Positions 49,577 through 60,212 of a DNA stretch of 64,000 nt are shown here, one piece after another. Made by a program: the position numbers and the translations under genes. The stretch comes from Thraustochytrium sp. TN22. Lineage: Eukaryota > Sar > Bigyra > Thraustochytrida > Thraustochytriidae. The stretch spans positions 210,465 through 274,464 of the forward strand of contig JABLUY010000016.1 in assembly GCA_013306675.1 (NCBI GenBank). The letters are read 5' to 3'. Each line of letters opens with the position of its first letter. Position 1 is the stretch's first letter. The notes under the pieces were generated by a model. It saw only the letters and a list, made by a program, of their open reading frames with translations. It had not been told where the DNA came from and did not search any database.

Positions 49577-51253
49577 ATGACCGTGGGCAGCACCATGGTC
49601 GGCGGGAACTTGACGAGCAGCGCGTTCGCGAGCTGTGAGGAGCGCGAGCCGGGCGATACGGGATGGCTCATCTCCTCCAGCGTTCTCGTCTTGACAATGC
49701 AGGGCGGCTTCGCGCTGCTGGAGAGCGGCAGCGTGCGCGTCAACAACTCCGTCAATATCCTCGTCAAGAACATCTTCGACCTTGTGCTGGGAGGAATCGC
49801 CTACTGGTCGCTCGGCTGGGGTCTCGCATTTGGCACCTCGGCTGGTGGCTTCTTGGGCACGAGCAACTTTTTCCAAGATGACGACCTCGACTACGCATTC
49901 TGGCTCTTCCAATTCAGCTTCGCAGCCACGGCCTCCACAATTGACAGTGGCGCCTGCGCGGAGCGCATGCATCTCGGTGTCTACTTTGGCCTATCCTTTC
50001 TCATGACGCTTGTCACCTACCCGATCGCCAGCCACTGGGTCTGGAATTCGGACGGCTGGCTCAATCAGCTCGGCTTCATTGACCTGGCCGGCGTCAGCGT
50101 CGTGCACATGCTCGGTGGCGGGTCCGCGCTTGTTTGCAGCCTTATGCTCGGCCCGCGCATGGGCATGCTCGGTCAGCCGCTGCCCAAGGAGCTCGAGTGC
50201 GTCAAGAAGCAGCTCGAGCTCTCGCACCGTGTTTTCTCGGGCGATGCCGTCCTGCTCCTCTTCGGGGCCATGCTACTCATTTTTGGCTGGGTTGGCTTCA
50301 ACGCTGGCAGCTCGCTCGCGCTCACCGGCGCCGGCCACTTACAGGCCAGCCACGTCGCCTTCACTACCATTCTCGGTGCCTGCGGAGGCAGCGCTGCCGG
50401 CACTTTCGTCGGCTACATGCAGACCGGCCTCCTTCGGCCCTCGACAATCGCCACAGCTGTGATCGCAGGTTTGGTTGGCATCACTGGCGCCGCTCACGTC
50501 ATCCAGGGATGGCAAGCGCTCATTCTTGGTGCCATCGCCTCCGCAACCGCCGTGGCCAGCATCCCGGTCCTCCAAAAGTACAAGATCGACGACCCGGTTG
50601 GCGTCCTCCCCTGTCACCTCATCGCCGGCATCGTTGGCACCATTGGCCTCGGTCTCTTCGCCCACGAGCCCACCTGCGGCGGCGTCTCCAACATCGAGCA
50701 TGGGCTCTTTTATGCTGGCCATCCCAAGCTTTTGGGGATCCAGACGCTCGGCACGCTGGCCATCTTCTTGTGGTCCGCCGGCTTCACATACGGCTTCCTC
50801 ACCTTTGTCCAGCGCGTTCTCAAGGTGCCCATTCGCGTCGATCCCATCCAAGAGATGGTTGGCAACGACGTCGTCGAGCACGGAATTGACGTCTTCAAGC
50901 GCCTCAAGTATACAACCGAGATGCAGGTGATGATGGCCAAAATCAATCCAAACACCTCCCGTGACTATACCACGCTCGTCGCCTCCCGCGTGGCCTCTGC
51001 TCGCTCTGTCCTGGACGCCGGCGGCGCAGATGCGGCCAAGCGCAAGCCGCGTGTGGACGCTCGCTCTCGCACCGTGCTCGCCCTCTCCAAGGGCGACAAC
51101 CACGAGGCTTTATCCTTCATGTCAGCGAACCTCTCGCACGTCAGCAATGAAAACAAGGACCAGGACGAAGACGGCCACGTCAGCGCCCAGGATCTAGTCA
51201 AGAGTAGTATCTTCTCCGATCACGGAGAAGAGGAGTCCTCGGGAACAAAGTAA
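49577..51253 (+). CDS. Ammonium transporter (AMT family), copy 2
   Basis: 558 residues, MTVGSTMVGGNLTSS. It follows copy 1 closely along its membrane part: GGFALLESGSVRVNNS, FQFSFAATASTIDSGACAER, IDLAGVSVVHMLGGG and DDPVGVLPCHLIAGIVGTI, with both pore His and the conserved Asp kept. The tail again starts EHGIDVFKRLK but then diverges, with its own basic stretch (DAAKRKPRVDARSR) and an acidic end (HGEEESSGTK). The divergent tails suggest different regulation by phosphorylation of a common transport core. Tandem duplication is clear from order, orientation and sequence. Confidence 0.93.
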   Translation: MTVGSTMVGGNLTSSAFASCEEREPGDTGWLISSSVLVLTMQGGFALLESGSVRVNNSVNILVKNIFDLVLGGIAYWSLGWGLAFGTSAGGFLGTSNFFQDDDLDYAFWLFQFSFAATASTIDSGACAERMHLGVYFGLSFLMTLVTYPIASHWVWNSDGWLNQLGFIDLAGVSVVHMLGGGSALVCSLMLGPRMGMLGQPLPKELECVKKQLELSHRVFSGDAVLLLFGAMLLIFGWVGFNAGSSLALTGAGHLQASHVAFTTILGACGGSAAGTFVGYMQTGLLRPSTIATAVIAGLVGITGAAHVIQGWQALILGAIASATAVASIPVLQKYKIDDPVGVLPCHLIAGIVGTIGLGLFAHEPTCGGVSNIEHGLFYAGHPKLLGIQTLGTLAIFLWSAGFTYGFLTFVQRVLKVPIRVDPIQEMVGNDVVEHGIDVFKRLKYTTEMQVMMAKINPNTSRDYTTLVASRVASARSVLDAGGADAAKRKPRVDARSRTVLALSKGDNHEALSFMSANLSHVSNENKDQDEDGHVSAQDLVKSSIFSDHGEEESSGTK

Positions 51254-51976
51254 TGACAAGGCATCGTGGCATGCTGCCTTTTCTACTGCGCACTGACTCA
51301 AAAGAGGCAACGTTGCAAAGAGCTCTATTCTTGGCTCCAAAGCCAACGCAGGCATGCGGTCTGCAGATCTTGCGTTCCCACCGAGCTGGCTGCGCGACGG
51401 TAGCATGCCAGCACTGGCAGCCAGGCCAAATTTCGTGGGTGGCTGCGAACTTGAGAGCGTTTCAGTGAGCGCGCATGCTTGAGCGACGCTGACAGTTCCT
51501 CCGACTCGTCGGCCCAGCGATTCTGTCGGCAGCGATTCCGACGTGTCGCTGACATGTATGTTGCTGGCTGTCGCGCTGGCGCTTGCGGGGGTGCATGCCA
51601 TGCACGACTCGCAGCCAAGCGAAGCGTGGCCGCTCATGCGTTGCTGTGCAAAACCGCGCAAAACCTTTTCCCCGGAGAGGCCCGGCTCAAAAAAACTTTT
51701 CCTCGGCGGGCCCCGGCTCAGAAAACCTTTTTCCCGGCGGGCCCCGGCGGGCCCCGCGCCGGGGCCCCGGCTCAGAAAGCCTTCTCCCAGCGGGCCCCGG
51801 CTCAGCTCCGGACGTCCCGGGGTCACACGTAAAAAAAGACCAAAAAGACAAGCAAAAAAGACATTCAACACCGGGGCTTCGCATGCAGTCCCCTATCATA
51901 CTACTAGCCCGGCCCTACGTGACTTTACTTCTCAGTGCGAATGAGATGAGGTGTTGCCCACGTGTTATGATCGAAT
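51254..51976. other. Spacer downstream of AMT2
   Basis: Holds the GGGCCCCGGCTCAGAAA repeat described separately and otherwise nothing recognised. Confidence 0.45.
51655..51812. repeat. GGGCCCCGGCTCAGAAAACCTTTT tandem repeat
   Basis: Four or five imperfect ~40 bp units of CGGCGGGCCCCGGCTCAGAA followed by A/C/T-rich ACCTTTTC. GGCCCCGGC and CCGGGGCC words allow strong local hairpins. Confidence 0.8.
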
Positions 51977-52008
51977 GTGGGAGGAGCTTGTCAGTTCAAA
52001 CTTATAAA

Positions 52009-52188
52009 GGCTATCATTGACGTGGCGGCCGCATTGCTGTCTCGAGGAATCGCGGCTATCATTGACGTGTCGGCCGCATTGCTGTCTCGAGGAATCGCGG
52101 CTATCATTGACGTGTCGGCCGCATTGCTGTCTCGAGGAATCGCGGCTATCATTGACGTGTCGGCCGCATTGCTGTCTCGAGGAATCGC
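52009..52188. repeat. 45 bp tandem repeat, four copies
   Basis: Copies at 52009-52053, 52054-52098, 52099-52143 and 52144-52188, starting GGCTATCATTGACGTGTCGG. They are identical apart from one base (GTGGCGG for GTGTCGG) in the first. The stop codon of the LRR-only gene (52151-52149) lies inside the last copy. Confidence 0.97.
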
Positions 52189-53892
52189 GAAAATAGTGGT
52201 ACAACAGCACGGAGCATGCTAGCGCGCGCCTGCAGTACAGCGAGGCGCTCCTCCGCAACCTTCAACTGGAGCGCCTTGCCTTGCGCACTGGATGACGTAT
52301 CCTCTGTCGACAGCAATTCGCACTCGTGCACAGCGGCCTGCGGCAAGAGTCGCTGCCGCGACAGCTGCACTACGGAGCGCAGCACCTGCACCATCAGCAC
52401 CGCCTCGCACAGACCTTGGCGCGCTGTGCGCAGCTGACGGTTCAAAGCGAGCTCGTGCGCCAGGTCTCCTCCGCTCGCGTCGAGCGTTGACGGAAGCACG
52501 CTGGGAAACAAAAACAAAAAAAGAAGAGTCAGTGGCTCTGCCTTGGCGAGCGCGACCAAACCACGCACCGGAGCTTTTGCAGTGCTGTGTTGCCACGCAG
52601 AGCATCCACAAAAGCTTGTCCGCCGAGTGGAGTCACTTTGGGGTTTGCCACGAGGCTTCGCGTGCATCAACTCATTAGCTAAAGGCTCTGAAAAAAAGCG
52701 ACCGGCCAAAGCAGCCGGTGAAAGCGACCAACGAGAGCGACCGACGGAAGCAATAGGTCGAGCTTGCACGCACCTGAGCTCTTGGAGGCGATTGTTCGCT
52801 TTGAGAGCCTCCGCGAGCGAGCGCACGCCGTCGTCGCCCACCTCACAGTATGCGAGGCTGCGCGAGGAAAGAGGTGAGCCCGTGAGTCACACTGGATTAT
52901 TCTTAGCCACAGCGGAAGTCTGAAACCGTACTTGAGCTCGCGCAAAGACTCATTCTCCATCAGAGCTTGCGCCAGCGCCTCTGCGCCTTCGTTCCCGATG
53001 GAGCTGCGAACCAAGCTGAGGGCGCCGTTAGCGTCCCACGAGCAAGAGCGGGCCTCCAGTCCTCTCATGCGGGACTCACTACAGTACGCGGAGTGACTTG
53101 TTGGCCCCGAGCGCTTGCGCCAGTGATCTGGCGCCAGCGTCGCCGATGGAGTTCCCTTCAAGGCTGCACGGACCGTGAGCCAACATGGCTTTGCAATGCA
53201 AGGCTCAGCGCAACGTACTCCAGAGTCGCCAGCGATGTGTTCTTCTCCAGCGCCCGGGCCAGCGCCCCGGCGCCCGTAGGACCAATGTCACAGCTGTAAA
53301 GGCTGCGATACAAGCTGTTATGAGTTGCTGGGCATCGCCAAGTCAGGAAAAGTGCCAATCAACGCACAAGAGCTTCTGGAGCGACGGGTTGCACGTCAGC
53401 GCACGTCCGAGCGCCTGAGCACCCACGTCGCCGATCTGGTTGCCTCCAAGTCTGCGACGCGCGGCGTACATGAGCCGTTGCCGTGCCTCCTCGCCACGCG
53501 GCGAGCACAACTCACTCTAGTTCCGTCAGCGTCTCGTTGCTCTGCAGCGCCAGAGCCAGCGCCTCGGCGCCCGCCGGCCCAATCGAGTTGTCCGATGCGC
53601 TGGAAGCGCGCATGTCAGTGAGACGGCCCGAGCCAAAGCACGATCGAGCCAAGGAACTCACTTGAGCTCGAGCAGAGTCTCGTTATGCACGAGCCGCTGC
53701 GCCAACGCAGTGGCGCCTTGCGAACCAACCCAGTTCCATCGAAGACTGCGACCAGCGTCCCTTGCTAGGGTCAGACGGCCATCTTTCACGCGTTCCTCCC
53801 TCGTGCTCCAACGTCCTATGCACGTACTCCAGGTGCGAGGCGCCCTCGTCCAGGCGCTGCAGAGCGAGCGTGACGACCTCCGAGTCCTCCAT
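52149..53892 (-). CDS. LRR-only receptor-like protein, one LRR per exon
   Basis: Nine exons: 53892-53828, 53745-53662, 53599-53516, 53451-53368, 53302-53219, 53163-53080, 53015-52932, 52857-52774, 52500-52149. They total 1005 nt (334 residues) and the frame closes. Exons 2-8 are each exactly 84 nt and each encodes one 28-residue ribonuclease-inhibitor-type LRR, e.g. WNWVGSQGATALAQRLVHNE. Every intron is phase 2 (donors GTGAGT, GTACGT, GTGCGT). Exon 1 encodes MEDSEVVTLALQRLDEGASH, equivalent to the first exon of the ROCO gene upstream. The last exon encodes a helical C-terminus (LRTARQGLCEAVLMVQVLRS) instead of Roc-COR-TIR. It looks like a relative of the ROCO gene that lost or never had the signalling module. 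The start could be further upstream. Confidence 0.8.
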
Positions 53893-53906
53893 TGCCGAGC
53901 AGCGCC

Positions 53907-53953
53907 GCGCAGGGACGAGCACGGTCGCCCGCGCAGGGACGAGCACGGTCGCC
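53907..53953. repeat. 23 bp direct duplication upstream of the LRR-only gene
   Basis: GCGCAGGGACGAGCACGGTC + GCC occurs at 53907-53929 and 53931-53953, just 5' of the start codon. Confidence 0.85.
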
Positions 53954-54160
53954 ACCCAGCTTCAGTCGTGCACTGCACCACGCCGTGCCGCACCGCGCCG
54001 CACCGTGCCCAGCTGCGCCGCCGCGTTGAACGCCCGGACAACTTTGCTTCTCCCGACAGGTCCGGCGCATAAAAAAAGGACTCGGAGCGAACTTCGGTCC
54101 TCACGCACGGCACCCAAGCGTATCCCAGAGCCCGCAAGCGAGAGAGAAAAGGAGAAAGGT

Positions 54161-57100
54161 TCAAACTGTACTGTTGATGGCGCTCTTGATCATGGCAGCG
54201 AGCTCTGCAACCTCGTAGTCGTTACCGCCCTCGAGCATGTTCGCATACAAGGGGGATCCGCCCCAGCCGAAGCCAAAAAAGCCCTGCCAGGCCGAGGTGA
54301 TGGTCATGTCCGCCTCCAGCACACAAGGCACCATGCGCGCCTGGGTGTGCTGGTTTCGGATGTAGGCAAACTCGTCGCGGCAAATGTCGTCCTGGCTCGC
54401 TGGTGTGTTGACCTTATCCATGTAGCGGCGCGTCACGAAGATGACGCTCGCCTTGGACTGGTCGATGCCTTGCGCCATGGCCCGTGTCACGTTGCCCTGC
54501 TGCGCTTCGGTCTGGTCCAGCCAGCAGCGGATGCCGTGCACGGAGTTGAGCGTCTCGGCGACCTGACTCACGATGCGATGCGTCGCGTTGTGCGGGCCCC
54601 AGTCGTGCGAGAGAAATACATCAAATGGCTTGGCGGCGTCCGTGCCGGCGTCGCGCAGCTGCAGGGCCTGAGGCGTGCAAGCTACCACAGCGCCAAAGGC
54701 AGCCAGGGGGAGCGACTTGCCCCCGAGCGAGCGCACCTTGCCGTCGTTGGACGGCGCGGCGAGCTCGCCCGCTGAGGCGCACGAGCGGGGCTCCATGGTG
54801 CCGTCAGAACTGACAAAGATCTTGGTTCGCAGCGCACTTTTCATGAAGGAGGTGTTGATGCCTTCAAGGCCGGCCTTGAGCAACGCGATGCGGTCCACGA
54901 GGCTTTGGGAAGAGCCTGAAGCGAAGCGGATCACCACACGGCGGTGATCGTACTCCATCTCCAAAAAGGTATCGACGCCATCGAAGAGCATGTGTACCGT
55001 GTCCGCTGTCACCTCCAGGACGTGCGCCCGAGAGTGAAAGGTCTGCACGAAATGAGCCACGAGGCGCTGGAAGATGCCCTTGGGCAGGACACTGAATTTG
55101 ATGTATGCCAGCGAGCCTCCCGCGACCGCGGCGAGGCCTTTGTTGCGGGTCTCGCCATCCGCTGGCCCAAGCAGGCTCGGAACCAGCAATGCGCCCTCCG
55201 CGTCGATGATCTCGTCTTCTTCATCTCGCACACCAATCCAAGGGCTCGCGCTCGCCAGGAGCATGTCTTCCATCAAATCTGTGAGGTAGGCCACGTGGTC
55301 ATTGCGCCACAGCCACGCCAGCAAGGCGCGACTCGCCACAGCGCGCCCTTCCCAGGCCTCGAGAGCGCTCTCGAGGCTCGGCGGGAGTTGCTCATCGTGG
55401 AGAAGCCGCTCCTTGTGCTTGTCCATGTGCTGCGCGTCGCAAATGACGCGCGAGAGCTTGTTGAGCAGCCATTGCGGCTGCAGTACCACGACCTTGCAGA
55501 GCGACTCCGAGCCGCGCAGATGCACCAGCACGCCCAGCTCGTGCAAGTACTCGAGCATCTCGACCACTTCCGCGCCGTCGAGCCCACCGTGCACGAGCGC
55601 AAATTGCTTGACCTCGTCGAGCGTCAAGTGAGCGTGTCGCGTCGCGAGCAGCTTGTCCAGGCAGAACGACCAACGGAGAGGCACCTCGCGGGCGACGAAG
55701 CTCTTGTGTGCAACCGCCGCCGTCAGGGCGGCGCGCAGCCGCGCCACGCGCCCCTTCGCGTCCCCGCGGCTCATGTTGTTGAGCGGGAAAAAGCGCAGGC
55801 GCTCCTCGTCGTTGCGTACCACCAGCGGTCTCCCGCCCAAGCCGCGAAGGGCCGTCTTGTCAAGGGCCCTTTGGATCTGCTTGTGCTGCGCCGCGTCAGG
55901 GACCTGGTCCAGGTACGTCCCCACGAGCACGACGCTGACGTCCGGTGCGTGCAGGCGGATGGACTCGAGCCAGTCACGCAGCGTCGCCAGGGCGTCCTCG
56001 GGCGTGGCGAGCCGCTCATACTCGGCCGCGTCCAGCTGAGCGTGAAAGGCCTCCTTGCCCAGCACCTCGCGCATGTCAAAGACTAGCGCGTACACGCCGT
56101 AGCGCGTCAGGAAGAGGTGGTGCAGCGCGTAAAAGACCTCCTGGCCGCCGTAGTCCCAGATGGTGAAACTCACCTCCTCGTCCACCTTGGCGCCCTGCTC
56201 CTGCACGCGCACCCTCATCTGAGCGTTGTACGCTCTTGCCATTTCCTTTTCCATGGTAACGACGGGTCGAGGCGCAGGCGCAGTAGGAGGCGCAGGCGGA
56301 GAAGCTCGTGCCGATGTGGTCACGCTCACGGTCAGCTCCTTCTCCGCGCCTGCTCCTCGTTGCCGGTAGGTGTGCTTGGCGAGCTGCTCGCTGAGCACCG
56401 AGGCGTCCAAGTCGGCTTGTTCCACCCAGTCCCGCGTCCGTGTCAGCTTGAGCTCGACGCCGATCGTCGACTCGTGCTCAAGCACCACGGTCTGGTTCAG
56501 CAGCGTGCGGATCGTTGACGACTTGCCTGAGGCGGCCTGGCCAACCACCATGGCTTTGGCCCGACCCCAGCGAACCTTCTTGTTGCCCTGAAGCGCCGCC
56601 AGTGCATCCGAGCTAAACGCGTCGACCTCCTCACGAACAATCTTGAGACGAGTGCCGATCCTGGCCGCGGTGGCTTTGCTCACGTGAGAGAGCACGAGCG
56701 TCTGCAGACAACTGGCAGGGTTTCGCTCCAGCGCTCGCGCCAGCGCTTCTGCTCCTGCGTCATCGATCTCGCTGAACTGCAGGCTACGTGTTTGGCATGG
56801 TAGGATCGTCAGTGATCTTGGCAATCCTACAGAGGTCTGTGGCAGATTTGTAAAATAACCCATGAGCGACTCGTGACATGGTCTTTCATCAGGTCGCAGA
56901 TACCTCAGAAAAAAAGAAGAAGCAAGCCAGGAACTCACTCGAGCTTTGTCAACCTGCACCGGCCGCTCTCCAACGCTTGCGCCAGCGCCTCGGCGCCAAC
57001 TGAACCGATGCTGTTGCGCGCCAGGCTACACATCAGCACCGCACGTTGTCAGTCTTCGCTGGTCCATCACGGCATCGACTTCCCCCTTAGAAGCCTCGGT

Positions 57101-58925
57101 AACTCCGAGCTTGCGAGCCGAAGCGTGTGCAACCACGCGACGAGGTGGACTGCATGCGGCTCGAGCGAAGATGGAAGCAAAGGAACTCACTTGAGGTACG
57201 TCAACATGCAATGGCCACTCCCCAGTGCGCGCGCCAGCGCCTCGACGCCTGCGGGGCCTATCGTGTTGCTAGAGACGCTGCATTCCAGTGATGAGAGAAC
57301 GTGTCAGCGAGCCTGATGTGCCATGCGATTTTGCCTCCAAGGCAGCCAGCAACGCAACAAGAAAAGGTAATGGAAAACTCACTCGAGCGCCGTCAGCGCG
57401 TACTGGCCAGTCTCCAGCGCTCGTGCGAGTGCCTCGGCGCCCGCGTCGCCCACGTTGTTGACGGGGAGACTGTATTGGGAAGAGGCGAGTCGTCAGGGAT
57501 CTTGCCCTGTGCACGTGTCGCCCAAGATCCTGGCTGCGGCCAAACGAAGCCTGCCCAGCCTGCCTTTGTGGCCGGGCCCGCGCGCACGTGTGAGAGTAGC
57601 CCGTGTCCGCGCGCACGCGTGCGATCACGCCATGTCCGCGCACACGCGTGCGATCAGGCCGTGGAGATCAGGCCATGTCCGCGCACACGCGTGAGGTCAG
57701 GCTGGTCACGAAGAGCCCGGGCGCGTCGATGCCGCCGGAGATGGCAAAAGGAAGCAACGAGAAAAGCAAGAAAGAGACTTACTCGAGCGTTTGCAGCGGG
57801 CACTGGCCGCTCTGCAGAGCTCGCGCCAGCGCCTTGCCGCCTGCCGCGCAGATGTTGTTGCTCTCCAGGCTGCGTTGTGTGGCAAGGTTCGTTGGTCGTC
57901 ACATTCCATCATCATCCACCATCTCCGCACGGGGCACGTGGTAGCGCCACGAGCACGCCTGCTCCGGTGAAGAATGTTTGTCGGACGCGTGACCTGACCG
58001 TTGCCTTCTCGTGCGATTCAGGCCGCTAAGCGCCTGATTTACTCAAGGCCGCCATGCATGAGTGAAACTCACTCCAGCGTCATCAGCCTACAGTCGTCGC
58101 TTTCCAACGCTCGCGCCAATGCTTCAGCGCCCACATCGCCAAGGTTATTGTTGTAAAGGCTGTGATTGGGCACGTCAGGTCGTCAGTGTGCTTGATGTCA
58201 TGCTGCCCTTCGAGGCCTGCACATCACACGCGGTGAATAAAAAACGAGGAGTGAAGGAAAAGGGAACAGCGAAAAGAGAAACTCACTCAAGCGCTGCCAG
58301 GGAGCACCGGGCACTCTCTAGCACCCGCGCCAGTGCCTCGGCACCTGCTGGACCGATGTTGTTGCTGATCAAAAGAAGGCTGTGTCCATGGACGTAGGGC
58401 AAGTTGTCAGTGGGCACGGTGGTCTCTTTGAAGGCTTGAAGTAGTGCTGAATGAGCTCAAGTGCGACGAGAGAAGCGCACTTTGCTTCACACGCTCCAGC
58501 TAGCTAGCAGTAGCCACGCTCAAGCACGAGACGGTTTCTACTTTTCGAGTTTGCCGGAAACAATGGAGGGATTGGGAACTCACTCGAGCGTCTTGTGCGT
58601 GCACTGGCCGCTCAAAAGCGATCGAGCCAGCGCTTCAGCCCCCGCGTCGCCGATGTCGTCGCTACACAGGCTGTGGTTTCCGTATGCAGTGCACCTTGTC
58701 CATGAGCATGGTGATTTACGTGGCGTCCAAGGTCGCTGCGCATCCGCCAATATCCACGCGATGGAGCCGGGATGATCTGCTGGCCTAGGCACCATCAAGC
58801 GCAGCGCAGACCGTCTGCCGACGTCACCGTCAGATTGCCGGCCCCTGCACGTACCTGAGCTCCGTGGCTCCATGCTCGAGCCTGCAAATGGCGTCTTCCA
58901 CGATGCCTCGAACCCGTTTGTCCAT
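54161..58925 (-). CDS. LRR-Roc-COR-TIR receptor (ROCO family), exon-per-LRR
   Basis: Nine exons: 58925-58855, 58670-58584, 58379-58287, 58159-58073, 57869-57783, 57469-57383, 57277-57191, 57025-56939, 56783-54161. They total 3309 nt (1102 residues) and the frame closes. All introns are phase 2, and exons 2-8 are 87 nt (one is 93) and encode one LRR each, e.g. NNICAAGGKALARALQSGQC. The large last exon encodes the last LRR, a Roc GTPase (P-loop GQAASGKSS ~310, IWDYGGQE ~437), a COR region (~560-900) and a TIR domain (~945-1100) beginning FDVFLSHDWGPHNATH, with CWLDQTEAQQG, VIFVTRRYMDKV and ICRDEFAYI. The C-x-x-E places Glu ~1029 where TIR NADases have their catalytic Glu. Likely a cytoplasmic STAND-like sensor. 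The frame is open upstream of the chosen ATG, so a longer N-terminus is possible. Confidence 0.85.
57590..57705. repeat. CATGTCCGCGCACACGCGTG repeat inside a ROCO intron
   Basis: About four imperfect ~27-36 bp copies of TGTCCGCGCACACGCGTGCG plus ATCA/GTCA in the longest intron of the ROCO gene. ACGCGT palindromes are regularly spaced. This repeat explains why that intron (313 bp) is the longest. Confidence 0.8.
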
Positions 58926-60212
58926 GATGAGAGAGAAATCCACAACCTCTCCGAGCTTAGGACAGATCGATAGCGCTCGAGCGCCGGCACCTGCGCCCGC
59001 GCATACGAGAGGCCGTCGCCGCCGACAGGCGTAGCTCGCGCCGTGGCGAGAGCAGCTCCGAGACCACACGCGTCCGCGACCGATCTCAGGCTGCCCTTGT
59101 GGCCGACGCAAGCGCCACGCCCCGGAAGTCCCAGCAGCGGCGCGCGCCGCCGCCAAGCCGCCGCGTGGCGCGCCCCGCCGCCGCGCAGACGCCGCGCACG
59201 CGCAGACGCCGCGCACGCGCAGGCGCCACGCAGACGCGCTCGGGTCTGCCGGAGTGGGAACCGCACGACACGGACGAGTCTGGCCTGACGCGCGCTCAGC
59301 CGCGCTCTGGCGCGCAACTCCAAGTTGAAAAAGGTGCCGCCGCCGGCGTGCCAAGGCGCAGCGCAAGGGTCAAGACCTAGCCAGACTGCGACGCACTGTG
59401 GCATGCGGAGCTCGTGCCGGCCGGCGAATGATTCCTGCGCAAATCACAATGTTGAGGCGATCGTGATGTGCGTTGAGCGCCTGATTGAACGGCAGCGGGG
59501 CCGTCGCGGCCGGAGAAAAGCGTGAGCCGGCGCAGCGGGCCACATCGAGTAACCTTACTCGCGGAGAGCGATCACCCAGCAGACACTGCCATTCGAGCGA
59601 CCGTCAACATGTCCCTGCGGCTCCATGTCACTCGAAGTAGGGGCCGGGGATGGGGGAACGAGCGAGCCGGGAGACAGCTACTCCTATGCCTCCCTCCGCC
59701 TGTCTGCGGCGGCAGCGAGATCTTGCACACGCAACTTCTACTTGGCGAAAAGGAGAACAATAGCATCGTGGCCAAGCAGGCACGAAGCGATCATACCAAG
59801 AATGACATGAGAAGGCAATGCGCAAGAGTTCGCGCCTTGTGCCTTGGCAGCAGGGCCCGGGCTACCAATGCAGCAAGCAAAGCCAGCCCAACGCAATCGC
59901 TTTGTTACGCTGAGAACTGACACCCAGAGGCTGGGCTCGTCACTTCCAGAGCAGCGGGAGCGCGGCGGCACGCTGCCGTTCTGCACGCCTGGACACACCT
60001 ACACGCATGCGTGCCGCCACAGTGTGAATGAATGGGCGGTGCACACTTGATGTCCTGGCACCAGTCTCCCATCTGCAGCAAGAAGCAGAACAACGGTTCC
60101 GCCAGCGACGCACCTGCGGGCTACTCTCGGCCAGGTGAGAGCCTGCACGCGTACGTCACGTACCTCCACGCGCGAATTTGATTCGTCCCATGAGCTACCT
60201 AACCACCTGAGC
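58926..60212. other. Spacer between the two TIR genes
   Basis: 1.3 kb. CGCGCAGACGCCGCGCACG repeats at 59170-59235. No independent gene supported. The ROCO frame stays open upstream to ~59366, so part of 58926-59366 may be its 5' coding or leader sequence. Confidence 0.45.

Noticed and set aside
52009-52188. CRISPR-like array
   Set aside because: Units are directly adjacent with no spacers and the genome is eukaryotic; simple tandem repeat.
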